Shown: one piece after another, positions 42,629-51,421 of the stretch
Layout: each line of letters begins with the position of its first letter
How positions within the stretch are numbered: the stretch's first letter is position 1
Assembly: GCF_018613605.1 (NCBI RefSeq)
Contig: NZ_JAGGPU010000001.1
Coordinates: 1 to 64,000, forward strand
Length of the DNA stretch: 64,000 bases
Direction: 5' to 3'
DNA from: Pedobacter sp. ISL-64
GTDB taxonomy: Bacteria > Bacteroidota > Bacteroidia > Sphingobacteriales > Sphingobacteriaceae
Position numbers and translations under genes: made by a program
The notes under the pieces: generated by a model
Databases searched by the model: none
Told to the model about the DNA's origin: nothing
Seen by the model: only the letters and a program-made list of their open reading frames with translations

Positions 42629-43799
42629 TACTTTGCGTATTTTTATAAAACTGTTCTATGCTTTCGTTTAAATTAATTAATTGGGTATCGCTTAAATCGC
42701 CCATTGTTGGTGTTTGGATAAAATGTTTAGTCAGGGTTTTGGCCAGCGCTTCATTAATGCCTGTTTTCTCTATTAGCACCTGAGCAAATTTGCTGTCGAT
42801 ATCGCTGGTCTTTAGATAATACCTGGTTCTTAAGTACTCCATAAAGTAATTGATCTTTTTTAAGGCTATATCGAGGTTGTTCCGCTCGTGGTAATAAACA
42901 CTGCCCACCACATTAACAAAGGCCAAAGAAGAATTAGTAAGCGGATCTGCGATTGGGATAATTCTTTGCCTGCGCTTAATGTCGTACAAGACAAAAACTA
43001 TCAGGCTAAATATTGCCAGATAGTATGCAAACTCCAGTTCAGGATGTTTAAAGAATACCCTGAGCATATCGGTAGCGGTGTTCTTTTGCACAGAAAAATA
43101 TTCATCAAAAATGAGCTGCTTATTTCCATGTAAATAACTCAAGGTTTTAGCGGCATATTCTGCACCATATTTATCTAACAGATTAAAATTAGTATAAAAA
43201 CCAGGTTCTGCGATGAGGTAGAGATTGCCTTTTCCGTAAGCATAACGGATAAAATTAGGCTGGCCTTTCCCATTTACGCCCAATATTGTCGTTTTATTGG
43301 TGTCTACTTTACTAAAATACTGGCTGCCGATGCCTCTTTCAAAACCATAGTTTGCATCAGTTTTTAGTTCTGGATTGGTGAAGTTTAAGGTACTTCCTTC
43401 GGGAGACATTGCCGTAGAAGTTTGCACTTTAAGTTCCGTCCTTATTTTTCCTAAATCATAAGTGGCTATAAATACATCATTGCCCGCTTGCATATATTTT
43501 ATCAGCTGTTCAAGATCCGTTTTACTAATATCTGCCTTTTGCGCAACGATTATATAAGCCGTTTTATTGAATCTTTTAGATTTTAGCGTAGTATAAACGG
43601 CTGTTTTCGACTGTTGAATACTTGCCGAGGGCAAAATATCTTTGATTCTATTGTATAAAATATATGTTCCGTATGGGATTTTGTCTTTAATAGCATATGT
43701 TGGCGCCCAGTTTGTTGGCGTAGGCTTATTATACTGCGCAATTAAATAACCCAAAATTAGAATGGAACCGATAATCAGGTATAATTTGTAGCCTTTCAT
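42609..43799 (-). CDS. DUF4350 domain-containing protein
   Basis: 396 aa. One N-terminal membrane helix (5-22), a periplasmic DUF4350 domain of GATase-like fold (about 35-245, PYGTYILYNRIKDILP and NDVFIATYDLGK), a second helix at about 263-280 and a cytoplasmic tail. It overlaps both neighbours (4 bases with the DUF4129 gene, 20 with moxR), so the group is tightly co-translated. Function unknown, but conserved together with MoxR and DUF58 in Bacteroidota and Actinobacteria. Confidence 0.85.
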   Translation of the reverse strand: MKGYKLYLIIGSILILGYLIAQYNKPTPTNWAPTYAIKDKIPYGTYILYNRIKDILPSASIQQSKTAVYTTLKSKRFNKTAYIIVAQKADISKTDLEQLIKYMQAGNDVFIATYDLGKIRTELKVQTSTAMSPEGSTLNFTNPELKTDANYGFERGIGSQYFSKVDTNKTTILGVNGKGQPNFIRYAYGKGNLYLIAEPGFYTNFNLLDKYGAEYAAKTLSYLHGNKQLIFDEYFSVQKNTATDMLRVFFKHPELEFAYYLAIFSLIVFVLYDIKRRQRIIPIADPLTNSSLAFVNVVGSVYYHERNNLDIALKKINYFMEYLRTRYYLKTSDIDSKFAQVLIEKTGINEALAKTLTKHFIQTPTMGDLSDTQLINLNESIEQFYKNTQSNGTRTV

Positions 43800-44524
43800 T
43801 TAATCTGGTTGTTAAACTGGTTAAATGATTGCTTGATAGGGTCGAATTTCACTTCATCGATAGGGAAATCGCCATACCAGATATAATCGAACTGTAGGGT
43901 AAGCTGGCTAAAATCGTTTCTCAGCTCTGGCTTACCGATTTCCATTAAATAATTATAATTGGTTTTATCGGGCTGCCATTGGATAATTTCGGCATCGCTC
44001 AATTTTTTTAGCGCCCTCAAGTATAAAAGCCTAACGGCCAAACGGAATTTTCTTTCGGCAACTAATCTTTGTAATTCCTGTTCATAATCTATCTCATGGA
44101 TGTTTTCGGTAATTACACCGTATGGAAGGATTGTTTCTTTAGATTTTTTAGCGAAGATTTTTTCTGCTCCAATAACTTTAACCACAATAAATATGATCAG
44201 CGCAACACCAAGTCCGATAAAAATATACCTGGAAAAAATGTTGGATGCTGCTCCCTGAAACAGTTCGCCGATTATACCCCAGAACCATAACCAAAATTTG
44301 TCCCATAACGATAATTGTTGTTGACCCATTTCGTCGTATTGAAACTCTTTTTGTTCTTTATAATTGCTTATGGCCTCTTTATCAAATTTTGAGGCCACAA
44401 CCTTACTGGTATCTGTTTTAATTACAACAGTTACAGGCTTAGGTTTAGCTGTCTGTGCTTTGTTGATTACCGGAATAAAAAACAAAAGAGAAACAAGAAG
44501 ATATCGGAAGAGTGCGCGCTGCAT
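43796..44524 (-). CDS. DUF4129 domain-containing protein
   Basis: 242 aa. Signal peptide (1-22), a periplasmic stretch, one membrane helix (about 95-120) and a cytoplasmic C-terminal DUF4129 domain (about 150-240) with RKFRLAVRLLYLRALKKLSD and LTLQFDYIWYGD. It lies between the DUF4350 gene and a polytopic membrane protein. DUF4129 domains recur in transglutaminase-MoxR-DUF58 clusters, but no transglutaminase gene is present here. Confidence 0.85.
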   Translation of the reverse strand: MQRALFRYLLVSLLFFIPVINKAQTAKPKPVTVVIKTDTSKVVASKFDKEAISNYKEQKEFQYDEMGQQQLSLWDKFWLWFWGIIGELFQGAASNIFSRYIFIGLGVALIIFIVVKVIGAEKIFAKKSKETILPYGVITENIHEIDYEQELQRLVAERKFRLAVRLLYLRALKKLSDAEIIQWQPDKTNYNYLMEIGKPELRNDFSQLTLQFDYIWYGDFPIDEVKFDPIKQSFNQFNNQIK

Positions 44525-44525
44525 T

Positions 44526-45410
44526 TTAATATTCTTCAGGTCTGGTATCTATAGGTTTTTCGGTATTGCCAAAATTAGAAATCCGTTCCATTAGGCCGGG
44601 GCTTTCTTTTTGTTCAACTAAACTGAAATAGGCCAATGAAATGGTAATGATGGGGATGATGGTAAACACCTGGCATAATGACTGCAAAACTGTTGTAATC
44701 ATGGTTAGTGTTAAAGACATGTGTGGGGTTTTATGCGTAAACATACCAATCATATTAAATAAACTTGTAGGTAAAACAATCATGCTCATACAGGCAGAAA
44801 CAATAATCCAAACAACGGCAAGCGTGCCGAAAGTAATCCAGAAATTATCTTTTATAATTTTGAAGCTTCTGCTAAAAGAGTAACCTAAAGAACCATTTTC
44901 GATTACCATAATGGGGAACATCATGGCCACATAGGGGAATAGCCAGAAGCCAGGTACAAGGCAAAACATAAAGGCTATACATAACAGGATAATCAATAGG
45001 ATAGAACTGCCAAAAATCCTGAAGAAGTAATACTTAAAATATCCCCATACTTCATCGGTGGTTGGTATTTGGTTCCCTTTCTGCACATATACAGCGACAT
45101 AAGAAAGTATGGCAACACTCATACTGACGTAACTTGTCATGCTAAATAATAGTGATAAAAAGTATTCAATACCGTAAATAGCCCCGAGTCCCGAGCTTTT
45201 GCCATATCTGTTCCCAATGCCCGTATTTATTACATTAACCATTTTGTATTGTTGCAATAACATGGTTAACATACTAGCCAGTAAAAATAGGCCACAAAAT
45301 GTGAAATATATTTTAATGAGGGGCTTAAGATTTTGACGCATGAAGGTAAAGGTGTCGTTAATCACCTGTCCGAAATCTCTTCTTTTCTTAAATTCAATTT
45401 TCCCTGGCAT
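44526..45410 (-). CDS. Polytopic membrane protein of the MoxR cluster
   Basis: 294 aa with about six helices (33-55, 95-118, 148-170, 172-192, 212-235, 250-275). The opening KKRRDFGQVINDTFTFMRQNLKPL and the internal SFKIIKDNFWITFGT repeat the same juxtamembrane pattern, as in GDPD membrane-domain or YciC-like proteins. No catalytic residues. It lies one base after the SpoIIM-like gene, so it belongs to the same operon. Confidence 0.8.
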   Translation of the reverse strand: MPGKIEFKKRRDFGQVINDTFTFMRQNLKPLIKIYFTFCGLFLLASMLTMLLQQYKMVNVINTGIGNRYGKSSGLGAIYGIEYFLSLLFSMTSYVSMSVAILSYVAVYVQKGNQIPTTDEVWGYFKYYFFRIFGSSILLIILLCIAFMFCLVPGFWLFPYVAMMFPIMVIENGSLGYSFSRSFKIIKDNFWITFGTLAVVWIIVSACMSMIVLPTSLFNMIGMFTHKTPHMSLTLTMITTVLQSLCQVFTIIPIITISLAYFSLVEQKESPGLMERISNFGNTEKPIDTRPEEY

Positions 45411-45411
45411 G

Positions 45412-46365
45412 TTAATTTAGTGTTGCTTGTTTATTGTAGATTTTTATGGGGTATATAAATACATACCAAATAATGAAAGCCGCAGAAGATAATAAAATGA
45501 ACATACTTAACCATAGCGGCATCTCAGTATGTCGGGTAACAAAACTCTCAAAAAATGCTGCAACTATAAAAACCGGTATCAGGCCAATTACAATTTTTAA
45601 TCCATCTTTGGCCCCTTTTAAAACTGAAGCCATACGGGTATACGTTTTGGGGAATAAAAGGCTATTGCCCAAAATTAAACCAGCCGCGCCTGCCAAAACA
45701 ATTGCCGATATTTCTAATGTGCCGTGAATCCAGATAACCAGAACCGATTGAAAGCCTAATCCTTTACTAAAAAAGAAATATTGGAATGAGCCCAGCATCA
45801 CGCCATTTCTGAATAATGAAACAATAGAGCCAAATGAAAATATAATCCCCAAAACAAAGGTATATAGCGCAACATAAATATTATTAACCCCAATTTGCAT
45901 AAACATCATAAACTCATTACTTTGTTTGTAAACCCCAAAAGGATCACCCTTGGCAATGTTTTCGTTTGTCATGTTTACATAACCATCACCCATAATCAAT
46001 CGCACAAAAGTATCATCGTATTTTGCCGATAAAGCACCAATGGCACAAGAAACCAAGAAAAATGCCAATGCATAAAATACCTGTTTTCTGTGTTGTAGAA
46101 ATATTAAGGGGAGTTCTGTTTTCCAGAAATGGATAAACCGGTTCGATTTTTCCTTTTTGTTTTTGTAAACGGATTGATGTAATTTAGAGGCTAAGCCATT
46201 GAGATAAGCGGTTGTTTTCGAATTTGGATAAAACGTTTTTGAGTAAGCCAAATCGTTAGTGATTTCGATAAACTGATTGGCCACTTCATCAGGATTTGCC
46301 TGTTGCATGGAATCATAATGTTGCCACTTCTTCGAATTCTGTTTAACAAATAATGCTTCTCTCAT
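45412..46365 (-). CDS. SpoIIM/DUF95 family membrane protein
   Basis: 317 aa. A soluble N-terminal third (about 1-95, basic) is followed by six membrane helices that match the stage II sporulation protein M family (FVLGIIFSFGSIVSLFRNGVMLG and IWIHGTLEISAIVLAGAAGLILG). The name reflects homology only; this organism group does not sporulate. It is the first gene of the minus-strand cluster and is divergent from the RDD protein; this pair and orientation is widely conserved. Confidence 0.9.
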   Translation of the reverse strand: MREALFVKQNSKKWQHYDSMQQANPDEVANQFIEITNDLAYSKTFYPNSKTTAYLNGLASKLHQSVYKNKKEKSNRFIHFWKTELPLIFLQHRKQVFYALAFFLVSCAIGALSAKYDDTFVRLIMGDGYVNMTNENIAKGDPFGVYKQSNEFMMFMQIGVNNIYVALYTFVLGIIFSFGSIVSLFRNGVMLGSFQYFFFSKGLGFQSVLVIWIHGTLEISAIVLAGAAGLILGNSLLFPKTYTRMASVLKGAKDGLKIVIGLIPVFIVAAFFESFVTRHTEMPLWLSMFILLSSAAFIIWYVFIYPIKIYNKQATLN

Positions 46366-46553
46366 TTAAAGGCTTTACCAAATCTCGGGTTAAAATAGCT
46401 AATTTTTTATGGAAATGAAACCGGCATTATATTCAAATCAATTAACCAGGCTTAACAAATATACATAGATGAACAATCTAAGTATGAAAATATAAGAAAA
46501 CTTTAGTTTAAAAAATAAAGATCGGCCTACAGCTATTATCCTTAAAAAAAAAT

Positions 46554-46561
46554 TATGTTTG
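46554..46561 (+). promoter_or_regulatory. -7 box three bases before the RDD protein ATG
   Basis: TATGTTTG, a perfect TAnnTTTG, is followed after three bases by the ATG at 46565. The message is probably leaderless or nearly so. Confidence 0.4.
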
Positions 46562-46564
46562 AAT

Positions 46565-47305
46565 ATGGATAGCATCAGAATTAGCACTGCTCAAAATATT
46601 GATATTGATTACGAAATTGCTGGCCTTGGAGAGCGTATAGCTGCAAGGTGTATTGATCTGGCTGGATTTCTAATTCTCGCTATAATTACTTTAGTGGTAA
46701 TGGGAGCTGCACAGATGGCGATGTCGGGAAGTGCTGCAATAGTTGTTTTCTTTATTTTCCTTGCAATTTTTGCTTTCTACGATCTGGTTTGCGAAATCAC
46801 TATGGATGGCCAGACTTTGGGGAAGAAGGTGTTAAAGATAAAGGTAATTAGTATTGATGGTACACAACCAACACTTGGACAGTATATTTTTAGGTGGTTA
46901 TTTAGGATGATTGATTTTGGTTTTCCTTTTGGATGGGGCGTTGTAGCACTGGTTTCTGTAGCAGTAACCAAAAACCATCAAAGATTGGGTGATATATTAG
47001 CAAAAACGACATTGATTAAAACTAAACCAAGAACCGAATTTTCTAACGTGGCTTTCAGTTTTAATTTACCTGAAGAATATGAACCGCAGTTTAAGGAAGT
47101 TCTGCATTTAAACGATAGAGATATAGAACTAATTCATGAAGTGTTAACCGGCTATTACCAAACAGGGAATGCCAATTTAATTTATGCCATGGCGTCTAAA
47201 ACCAAAGAACATATTTTCGTAGCCATTCCGGCGGGGATGAATGAACTGCAGTTTCTAGAGGCGGTGCTAAAAGATTATAACCACCTTACTGCTACAATGG
47301 TCTAG
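46565..47305 (+). CDS. RDD family membrane protein
   Basis: 246 aa from the ATG at 46565. The RDD domain (about 10-150) has the naming residues Arg and Asp in GLGERIAARCIDLAGF and three or four helices. A cytoplasmic C-terminal extension of about 90 residues, rich in acidic and aromatic residues, is not in minimal RDD proteins. It is divergent from the SpoIIM/MoxR cluster, and its stop codon abuts the stop codon of the convergent DUF2752 gene with no gap. Confidence 0.9.
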   Translation: MDSIRISTAQNIDIDYEIAGLGERIAARCIDLAGFLILAIITLVVMGAAQMAMSGSAAIVVFFIFLAIFAFYDLVCEITMDGQTLGKKVLKIKVISIDGTQPTLGQYIFRWLFRMIDFGFPFGWGVVALVSVAVTKNHQRLGDILAKTTLIKTKPRTEFSNVAFSFNLPEEYEPQFKEVLHLNDRDIELIHEVLTGYYQTGNANLIYAMASKTKEHIFVAIPAGMNELQFLEAVLKDYNHLTATMV

Positions 47306-47701
47306 TTAAGCAGCGAGATAGTTGAACGGTGTGTAGGGCAAATTTCTGGCGATCCAGAATATCATTACGATAGCAAAAATTACTTTAGGTGTATTTGGGT
47401 TATACCAAAAGCGCATCACCAGCTTCTTCTTTGTTGAAAAAGAATAAATTTTGAAAGCCAGCTGGGTAATGAGTAGTGGTAAGCTGAGTACAAGGAGTAG
47501 ATTATATCCTGCAGCTTTTTTAATATCGAGGTGAAGCAGGGCATGTATTGCCCTTTGTGAACCACAACCAGGGCAGTCGAGGTGTAAATATTTGTGAAAA
47601 GGGCATTCCGGAAAGAAATTGTACATCTCAGGATTAAATTTATAGTAAATTATCACAAGTGCTAACCCTATAATGATTCCTAAGATGTACGTTAATTTCA
47701 T
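47306..47701 (-). CDS. DUF2752 family small membrane protein
   Basis: 131 aa with about four hydrophobic helices. The diagnostic segment is CPGCGSQRAIHALLHLD near residue 45 (Cys-Pro-Gly-Cys-Gly), typical of DUF2752, and may bind metal or heme. It follows the dispanin-like gene with no intergenic base, and this pair is common in Bacteroidota. Function unknown. Confidence 0.88.
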   Translation of the reverse strand: MKLTYILGIIIGLALVIIYYKFNPEMYNFFPECPFHKYLHLDCPGCGSQRAIHALLHLDIKKAAGYNLLLVLSLPLLITQLAFKIYSFSTKKKLVMRFWYNPNTPKVIFAIVMIFWIARNLPYTPFNYLAA

Positions 47702-48043
47702 CTATCTGTAATTACTCATCATGGCACCGCCAAAACCGAGCACCACAAAAAATAATATATATAAGACATAAACTCCAATTCCAATAAAGAATCCAATTTT
47801 TGTCCATTTGCCGGCGGCTTGAGATGCTGCCTGAGCCCCTGCATAGTCGCCCATGGCATATTTACTATTAACATTAGCCGCATTTACAATACCAGCTATT
47901 CCAAAAGGCAGGCAGCAGAATAATGTAACCAGAATTGATTCTACAAGCCAGTTCTTTGGCGCTGGGCCTTGATTTCCGAATGGTGTTTGTCCAAACGGTT
48001 GCTGACCGAAGGGTGCTTGTTCTTGAGGTTTTTGATCTTCCAT
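47702..48043 (-). CDS. CD225/dispanin family protein
   Basis: 113 aa. A Gln/Pro/Phe-rich N-terminal 30 residues (repeats of QQPFGQTPFGN) is followed by two membrane helices (about 32-58 and 78-105) with the CD225 core NWLVESILVTLFCCLPFGI and a short amphipathic linker. Bacterial members are uncharacterised. It is co-transcribed with the DUF2752 gene. Confidence 0.88.
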   Translation of the reverse strand: MEDQKPQEQAPFGQQPFGQTPFGNQGPAPKNWLVESILVTLFCCLPFGIAGIVNAANVNSKYAMGDYAGAQAASQAAGKWTKIGFFIGIGVYVLYILFFVVLGFGGAMMSNYR

Positions 48044-48127
48044 AGTATCAATTTTTAAGTGTATTAATTTAAATAGTTAAACTAAAATATATTTTTTAAT
48101 TTAAAAACAGCATAAACAAACGTTTAA

Positions 48128-48853
48128 TTATTTCAATACATTTGCCACTTTTGGTAATAAAGCGGTTGCCCATTCGGTGTACATTTTAGCACTAGGGTGC
48201 AACCCGTCGCTCGCCACTAGCGATAAATCAGTTGCTGCATTTCGAGATGCCGGGGTAATGTTGGTATAGTTTACGCCAGTTGAAAGCGTGATTTCTTGGT
48301 TTGCAGCGTTAAAGCTATCGATTTCATTGGCAGTCGTTTGTGGGTTTCGCCCCGAGTTTTTGCCAAAGGGCGTAGCGCTCCAATCTGGAATAGAAACTAC
48401 AAAAACCTTATTCTTGTTGCCTCCGGCAAAAGCGATTGCCGTTTGTAACAATTCTGTGAATTCCTTTTTGTACGTATTTATCGGATAACCCCGATATTGA
48501 TTGTTTACACCAATTAAGAGCGTAACAAAACTATATGTGCCTGTTAAATTCTCCTTTTTTATACCTGCCTGAAGTTCATCGGTAGTCCAACCGGTAACCG
48601 CAACAATTTTTGGATTTGTTACACTGCTGCCTTGAGCTTTTAATAAACTTTGAAGCTGATAAGGAAAAGATTCTGCCGGTTTAACCGATTCGCCAATGGT
48701 ATAAGAATCGCCAAGTGCCAGATATGTAAAATTACCTTCTCCATTTGAAGAAGCTTTTGTTCGGTCGATAACGGGTTCAATAGGCATAGGCTGTTGTTTA
48801 GTGCAGCCCGAAGTTAAGAAAGAAAATAAAATGGCGCTTAATAAAATCTTCAT
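48128..48853 (-). CDS. SGNH/GDSL hydrolase lipoprotein
   Basis: 241 aa. The N-terminal lipobox (FLTSGC) predicts a lipoprotein. Block I LALGDSYTIGE carries the catalytic Ser near residue 50. Block III is LLIGVNNQYRG (Asn in the GxND position), and block V is SDGLHPS with Asp and His. A periplasmic esterase or lipase-like enzyme; the substrate is unknown. Monocistronic. Confidence 0.9.
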   Translation of the reverse strand: MKILLSAILFSFLTSGCTKQQPMPIEPVIDRTKASSNGEGNFTYLALGDSYTIGESVKPAESFPYQLQSLLKAQGSSVTNPKIVAVTGWTTDELQAGIKKENLTGTYSFVTLLIGVNNQYRGYPINTYKKEFTELLQTAIAFAGGNKNKVFVVSIPDWSATPFGKNSGRNPQTTANEIDSFNAANQEITLSTGVNYTNITPASRNAATDLSLVASDGLHPSAKMYTEWATALLPKVANVLK

Positions 48854-48898
48854 AGCTTAATCTACGAATTAGCGTTCGGTTTAGTTTTATTCAACCAA

Positions 48899-49633
48899 TT
48901 AAATCAGCTGCATTTTAAAGAGCTCGGCAATATGATTCTTTAATTTTCCTTTTACCTCTTCCATATCAAGATGATAACCCAGCTCCTTTGCTAAAGAAGT
49001 TACAGCCTTATCATCGATGCCGCAGGGCACAATATTTTTAAAGTAATCTAAATCTACATTTACATTAAAGGCAAAACCGTGCATGGTAACCCAACGGCTG
49101 CAACGAACACCCATGGCACATATTTTACGAGCCTTTTCGTTATCGGCATCTAACCACACCCCCGTAAAACCGGGATAACGGCCAGCTTCTATCCCATAAT
49201 CTTTTAAGGTAAGGATAACGGCTTCTTCCAGCGTGCGTAAATATAAATGTATGTCGGTAAAGAAATTATCAAGATCAAGGATAGGGTAGCCCACTAGCTG
49301 CCCCGGACCATGATAAGTAATATCGCCGCCCCGGTTTATTTTATAGTAGGTTGCCTGTTTATCTTTTAATCCCTGCTCATCCAATAATAAATTTTCGGGA
49401 TGCCCACTTTTACCTAAGGTGTAAACATGTGGGTGCTCGCAAAATACAAGATGGTTTGGGGTAGGCTTATTGGTATTGTTTACACGGTTTTCTGTCTTAA
49501 TGGCCACCGTTTTATTTAACAGATTTTCCTGTTTGTCCCAAGCTTCCTGATAGTCTGTTAAGCCCCAGTCTGTAAAAATAGTTGGCTTTAAATCTGTTGC
49601 AATTGCTTTTTCCGCTGTCTCGTTCATCTCCAT
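48899..49633 (-). CDS. lipB: Octanoyl-[acyl-carrier-protein]:protein octanoyltransferase
   Basis: 244 aa. The catalytic region RGGDITYHGPGQLVGYPILDL (about 93-113), KICAMGVRCSRWVTMHGFAFNVN with the catalytic Lys, and NIVPCGI with the active-site Cys are all present. The enzyme moves octanoyl from ACP to lipoyl domains, the first step of lipoate assembly. About 18 residues at the N-terminus exceed the usual length; an internal start is possible. It follows the phosphopantetheinyl transferase gene by five bases, linking ACP activation with ACP use. Confidence 0.95.
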   Translation of the reverse strand: MEMNETAEKAIATDLKPTIFTDWGLTDYQEAWDKQENLLNKTVAIKTENRVNNTNKPTPNHLVFCEHPHVYTLGKSGHPENLLLDEQGLKDKQATYYKINRGGDITYHGPGQLVGYPILDLDNFFTDIHLYLRTLEEAVILTLKDYGIEAGRYPGFTGVWLDADNEKARKICAMGVRCSRWVTMHGFAFNVNVDLDYFKNIVPCGIDDKAVTSLAKELGYHLDMEEVKGKLKNHIAELFKMQLI

Positions 49634-49638
49634 TTATT

Positions 49639-50286
49639 TTAAGAATTGCTGGCTACATAGCCTAACATGTAGCTGTCTTTGGTTTTAAAGTAATTAACGG
49701 TCAGCTCTCGCGTACCTGTTGGCAGTTCTACCAATGCATTTAGTGAGCCTTCGTTTTTTAGCTTAAAAGGTTTAATATGGATATGCTGTTTAAATTCTAA
49801 ACCCTTTTTGCCATGCCACTTATAAATAGCTTCTTTAGCGCACCACGCAACATATAAGCCATCTGTATTATCGCCAATCTGTTTCTGGGCAAGTTCTACA
49901 TCGCTTAAAAACTTGTGTTTAATGCTTTTTATCTTGTGCTTAATCAGTTCGATATCGACACCTACAGCATGATCTTTGCTAATCATTACGGCAGCATAAT
50001 CATAAGAATGGCTTAATGAAATATGATAGTCGAAATTAACCAGATAGGGCTTGCCATGTTCATCAAACTGACAGTCGATATACTCGGTTGTATTAAGCAT
50101 TGTTCTCAATAGTAATCTTGTGCTTAACCAGTGCAGTAACCGCTTGCCGCTGTTTAATGACGAAATAATGTCATGTTCATGCTGCTTAAGCTGCAGTCCG
50201 GCCAACAATTCTTCCTCCGTTTCTTCAATTTTCCAAATTGCTAAAACAGAATGCTGATCAATATTTTTATTGTAAATTATTGGCAT
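49639..50286 (-). CDS. 4'-Phosphopantetheinyl transferase superfamily protein
   Basis: 215 aa, the Sfp-like size. The magnesium site is VGVDIEL near 108, and the WCAKEAIYKWHGKKGLEF segment near 150 carries the Glu and Lys of the second motif. It should transfer phosphopantetheine from CoA to an acyl or peptidyl carrier protein. It lies directly upstream of lipB, whose substrate is acyl-ACP, so holo-ACP formation is a plausible role. A -7 box lies at 50309-50316. Confidence 0.9.
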   Translation of the reverse strand: MPIIYNKNIDQHSVLAIWKIEETEEELLAGLQLKQHEHDIISSLNSGKRLLHWLSTRLLLRTMLNTTEYIDCQFDEHGKPYLVNFDYHISLSHSYDYAAVMISKDHAVGVDIELIKHKIKSIKHKFLSDVELAQKQIGDNTDGLYVAWCAKEAIYKWHGKKGLEFKQHIHIKPFKLKNEGSLNALVELPTGTRELTVNYFKTKDSYMLGYVASNS

Positions 50287-50308
50287 TGATTAAATTGGAG
50301 ATTACATG

Positions 50309-50316
50309 CAAAATTA
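50309..50316 (-). promoter_or_regulatory. Candidate -7 box of the phosphopantetheinyl transferase/lipB operon
   Basis: On the minus strand TAATTTTG matches TAnnTTTG, 22 bases before the ATG. A TTTG 24 bases upstream (50344 to 50341) is somewhat far. Confidence 0.4.
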
Positions 50317-50357
50317 TCTTAAATAAATGATAATTTAGGCCAAAAATACGTATAAAA

Positions 50358-50894
50358 ATGATATTATCTGATAGCAGGATATTAGAAGAAATTGAGAAGG
50401 GAACAATCATCATTGAGCCTTTTAAACGCGAATGTTTAGGAACCAACTCGTATGATGTGCACTTAGGGAAATACCTGGCTACTTATAAAAGCCGTGTGCT
50501 CGATGCGAAAGCGCACAATGAAATCGAACATTTCGAAATCCCTAAAGATGGTTATGTCCTTCATCCCGGTACCCTATATCTTGGTGTTACTTTAGAATAT
50601 ACCGAAACACACGGACATGTGCCTTTTTTAGAAGGTAAAAGCAGTACCGGCCGCTTAGGTATCGATATCCATGCAACAGCAGGTAAAGGTGATGTTGGTT
50701 TTTGTAATACCTGGACATTAGAAATATCAGTAGCACAACCTGTGAAAATTTATGCCGGAATGCCTATTGGCCAATTGATTTATTTTGTTGTTGAAGGTAA
50801 AATAGAAACGATGTACAATTCAAAAGGTAATGCTAAATACAACAACAAAACCACCAGACCGGTAGAAAGTATGATGTGGAAGAATAAGTTTTAG
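50358..50894 (+). CDS. dcd: dCTP deaminase
   Basis: 178 aa, a trimeric dUTPase-fold enzyme. GTNSYDVHLGKYL, the central FLEGKSSTGRLGIDIHATAGKGDVGF active-site loop with the catalytic Glu-like residue in TWTLEIS, and GMPIGQLIYF are the family landmarks. It converts dCTP to dUTP for thymidylate synthesis. Its C-terminal tail (KYNNKTTRPVESMMWKNK) is the normal capping segment. Monocistronic and divergent from lipB. Confidence 0.95.
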   Translation: MILSDSRILEEIEKGTIIIEPFKRECLGTNSYDVHLGKYLATYKSRVLDAKAHNEIEHFEIPKDGYVLHPGTLYLGVTLEYTETHGHVPFLEGKSSTGRLGIDIHATAGKGDVGFCNTWTLEISVAQPVKIYAGMPIGQLIYFVVEGKIETMYNSKGNAKYNNKTTRPVESMMWKNKF

Positions 50895-50943
50895 AGATTG
50901 TTTAACTGCCAACAGCCAATTGAAAACTGGTATCTTTTTCTTT

Positions 50944-51171
50944 TTTGGAAATGAAAGGGGGTGTGCTATGGCTGCTTTAGCCCCGCCATTCGCTGTGGTC
51001 CCGATAGAAGGAATCGGGAGCCGCCGCTGTTGTCGGGTTTATTAACAAGGAACTGTTTTTCGGGCTGCTGAACATTGTTTCTAAACCCGATTGTCGTGAA
51101 TGCCGATTTTTCATCGGCAGAAACAAAAGCGGGCTGGTGAGGCCAAGTGATCAGAGCCCCTCATTTCCAAA
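50944..51171. repeat. Inverted-repeat-bounded element (MITE-like), copy A
   Basis: Part of the 527-base gap before the macroglobulin-like gene. It has perfect 11-bp inverted ends, TTTGGAAATGA / TCATTTCCAAA, around 206 bases without a gene. The inner GTCGGGTTTATTAACAAGG resembles the core of the repeats at 11.4 and 24.7 kb. No transposase is encoded. Confidence 0.55.
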
Positions 51172-51198
51172 TCAATAGCTAAAGGAATATTTTCGTTC

Positions 51199-51288
51199 TT
51201 GGAAATGAAAGCCTTGTGCTATGGTTGTTGTTGGGTTTATGAACAACGGACCGATAGGGTTGGCACACTGAATCCTTCATTTTCAAAG
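51199..51288. repeat. Shorter related element, copy B
   Basis: Left end TTGGAAATGAAAG, right end CTTCATTTTCAAAG (imperfect inverted). It shares TTGTGCTATGG and GTTGGGTTTATGAACAACGG with copy A and looks like an internally shortened relative. The remaining 130 bases to the next start show a promoter-like AT-rich stretch and no gene. Confidence 0.5.
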
Positions 51289-51421
51289 CCATATTGATAA
51301 ATTAAAGTGTTTCTGTAGTTGTGAACTAAAAATTTAGATTGAAACTAAATTTCATGGTATCTTCATAAAAATATGCCTTAGGTTTTGTACCTTGACACGT
51401 ATTTATTTGTTACCTAACCAC

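Noticed and set aside
45412..46365. Evidence of sporulation from the SpoIIM-like gene
   Set aside because: The family is widespread in non-spore-formers and no other sporulation gene is present; the name reflects homology only.
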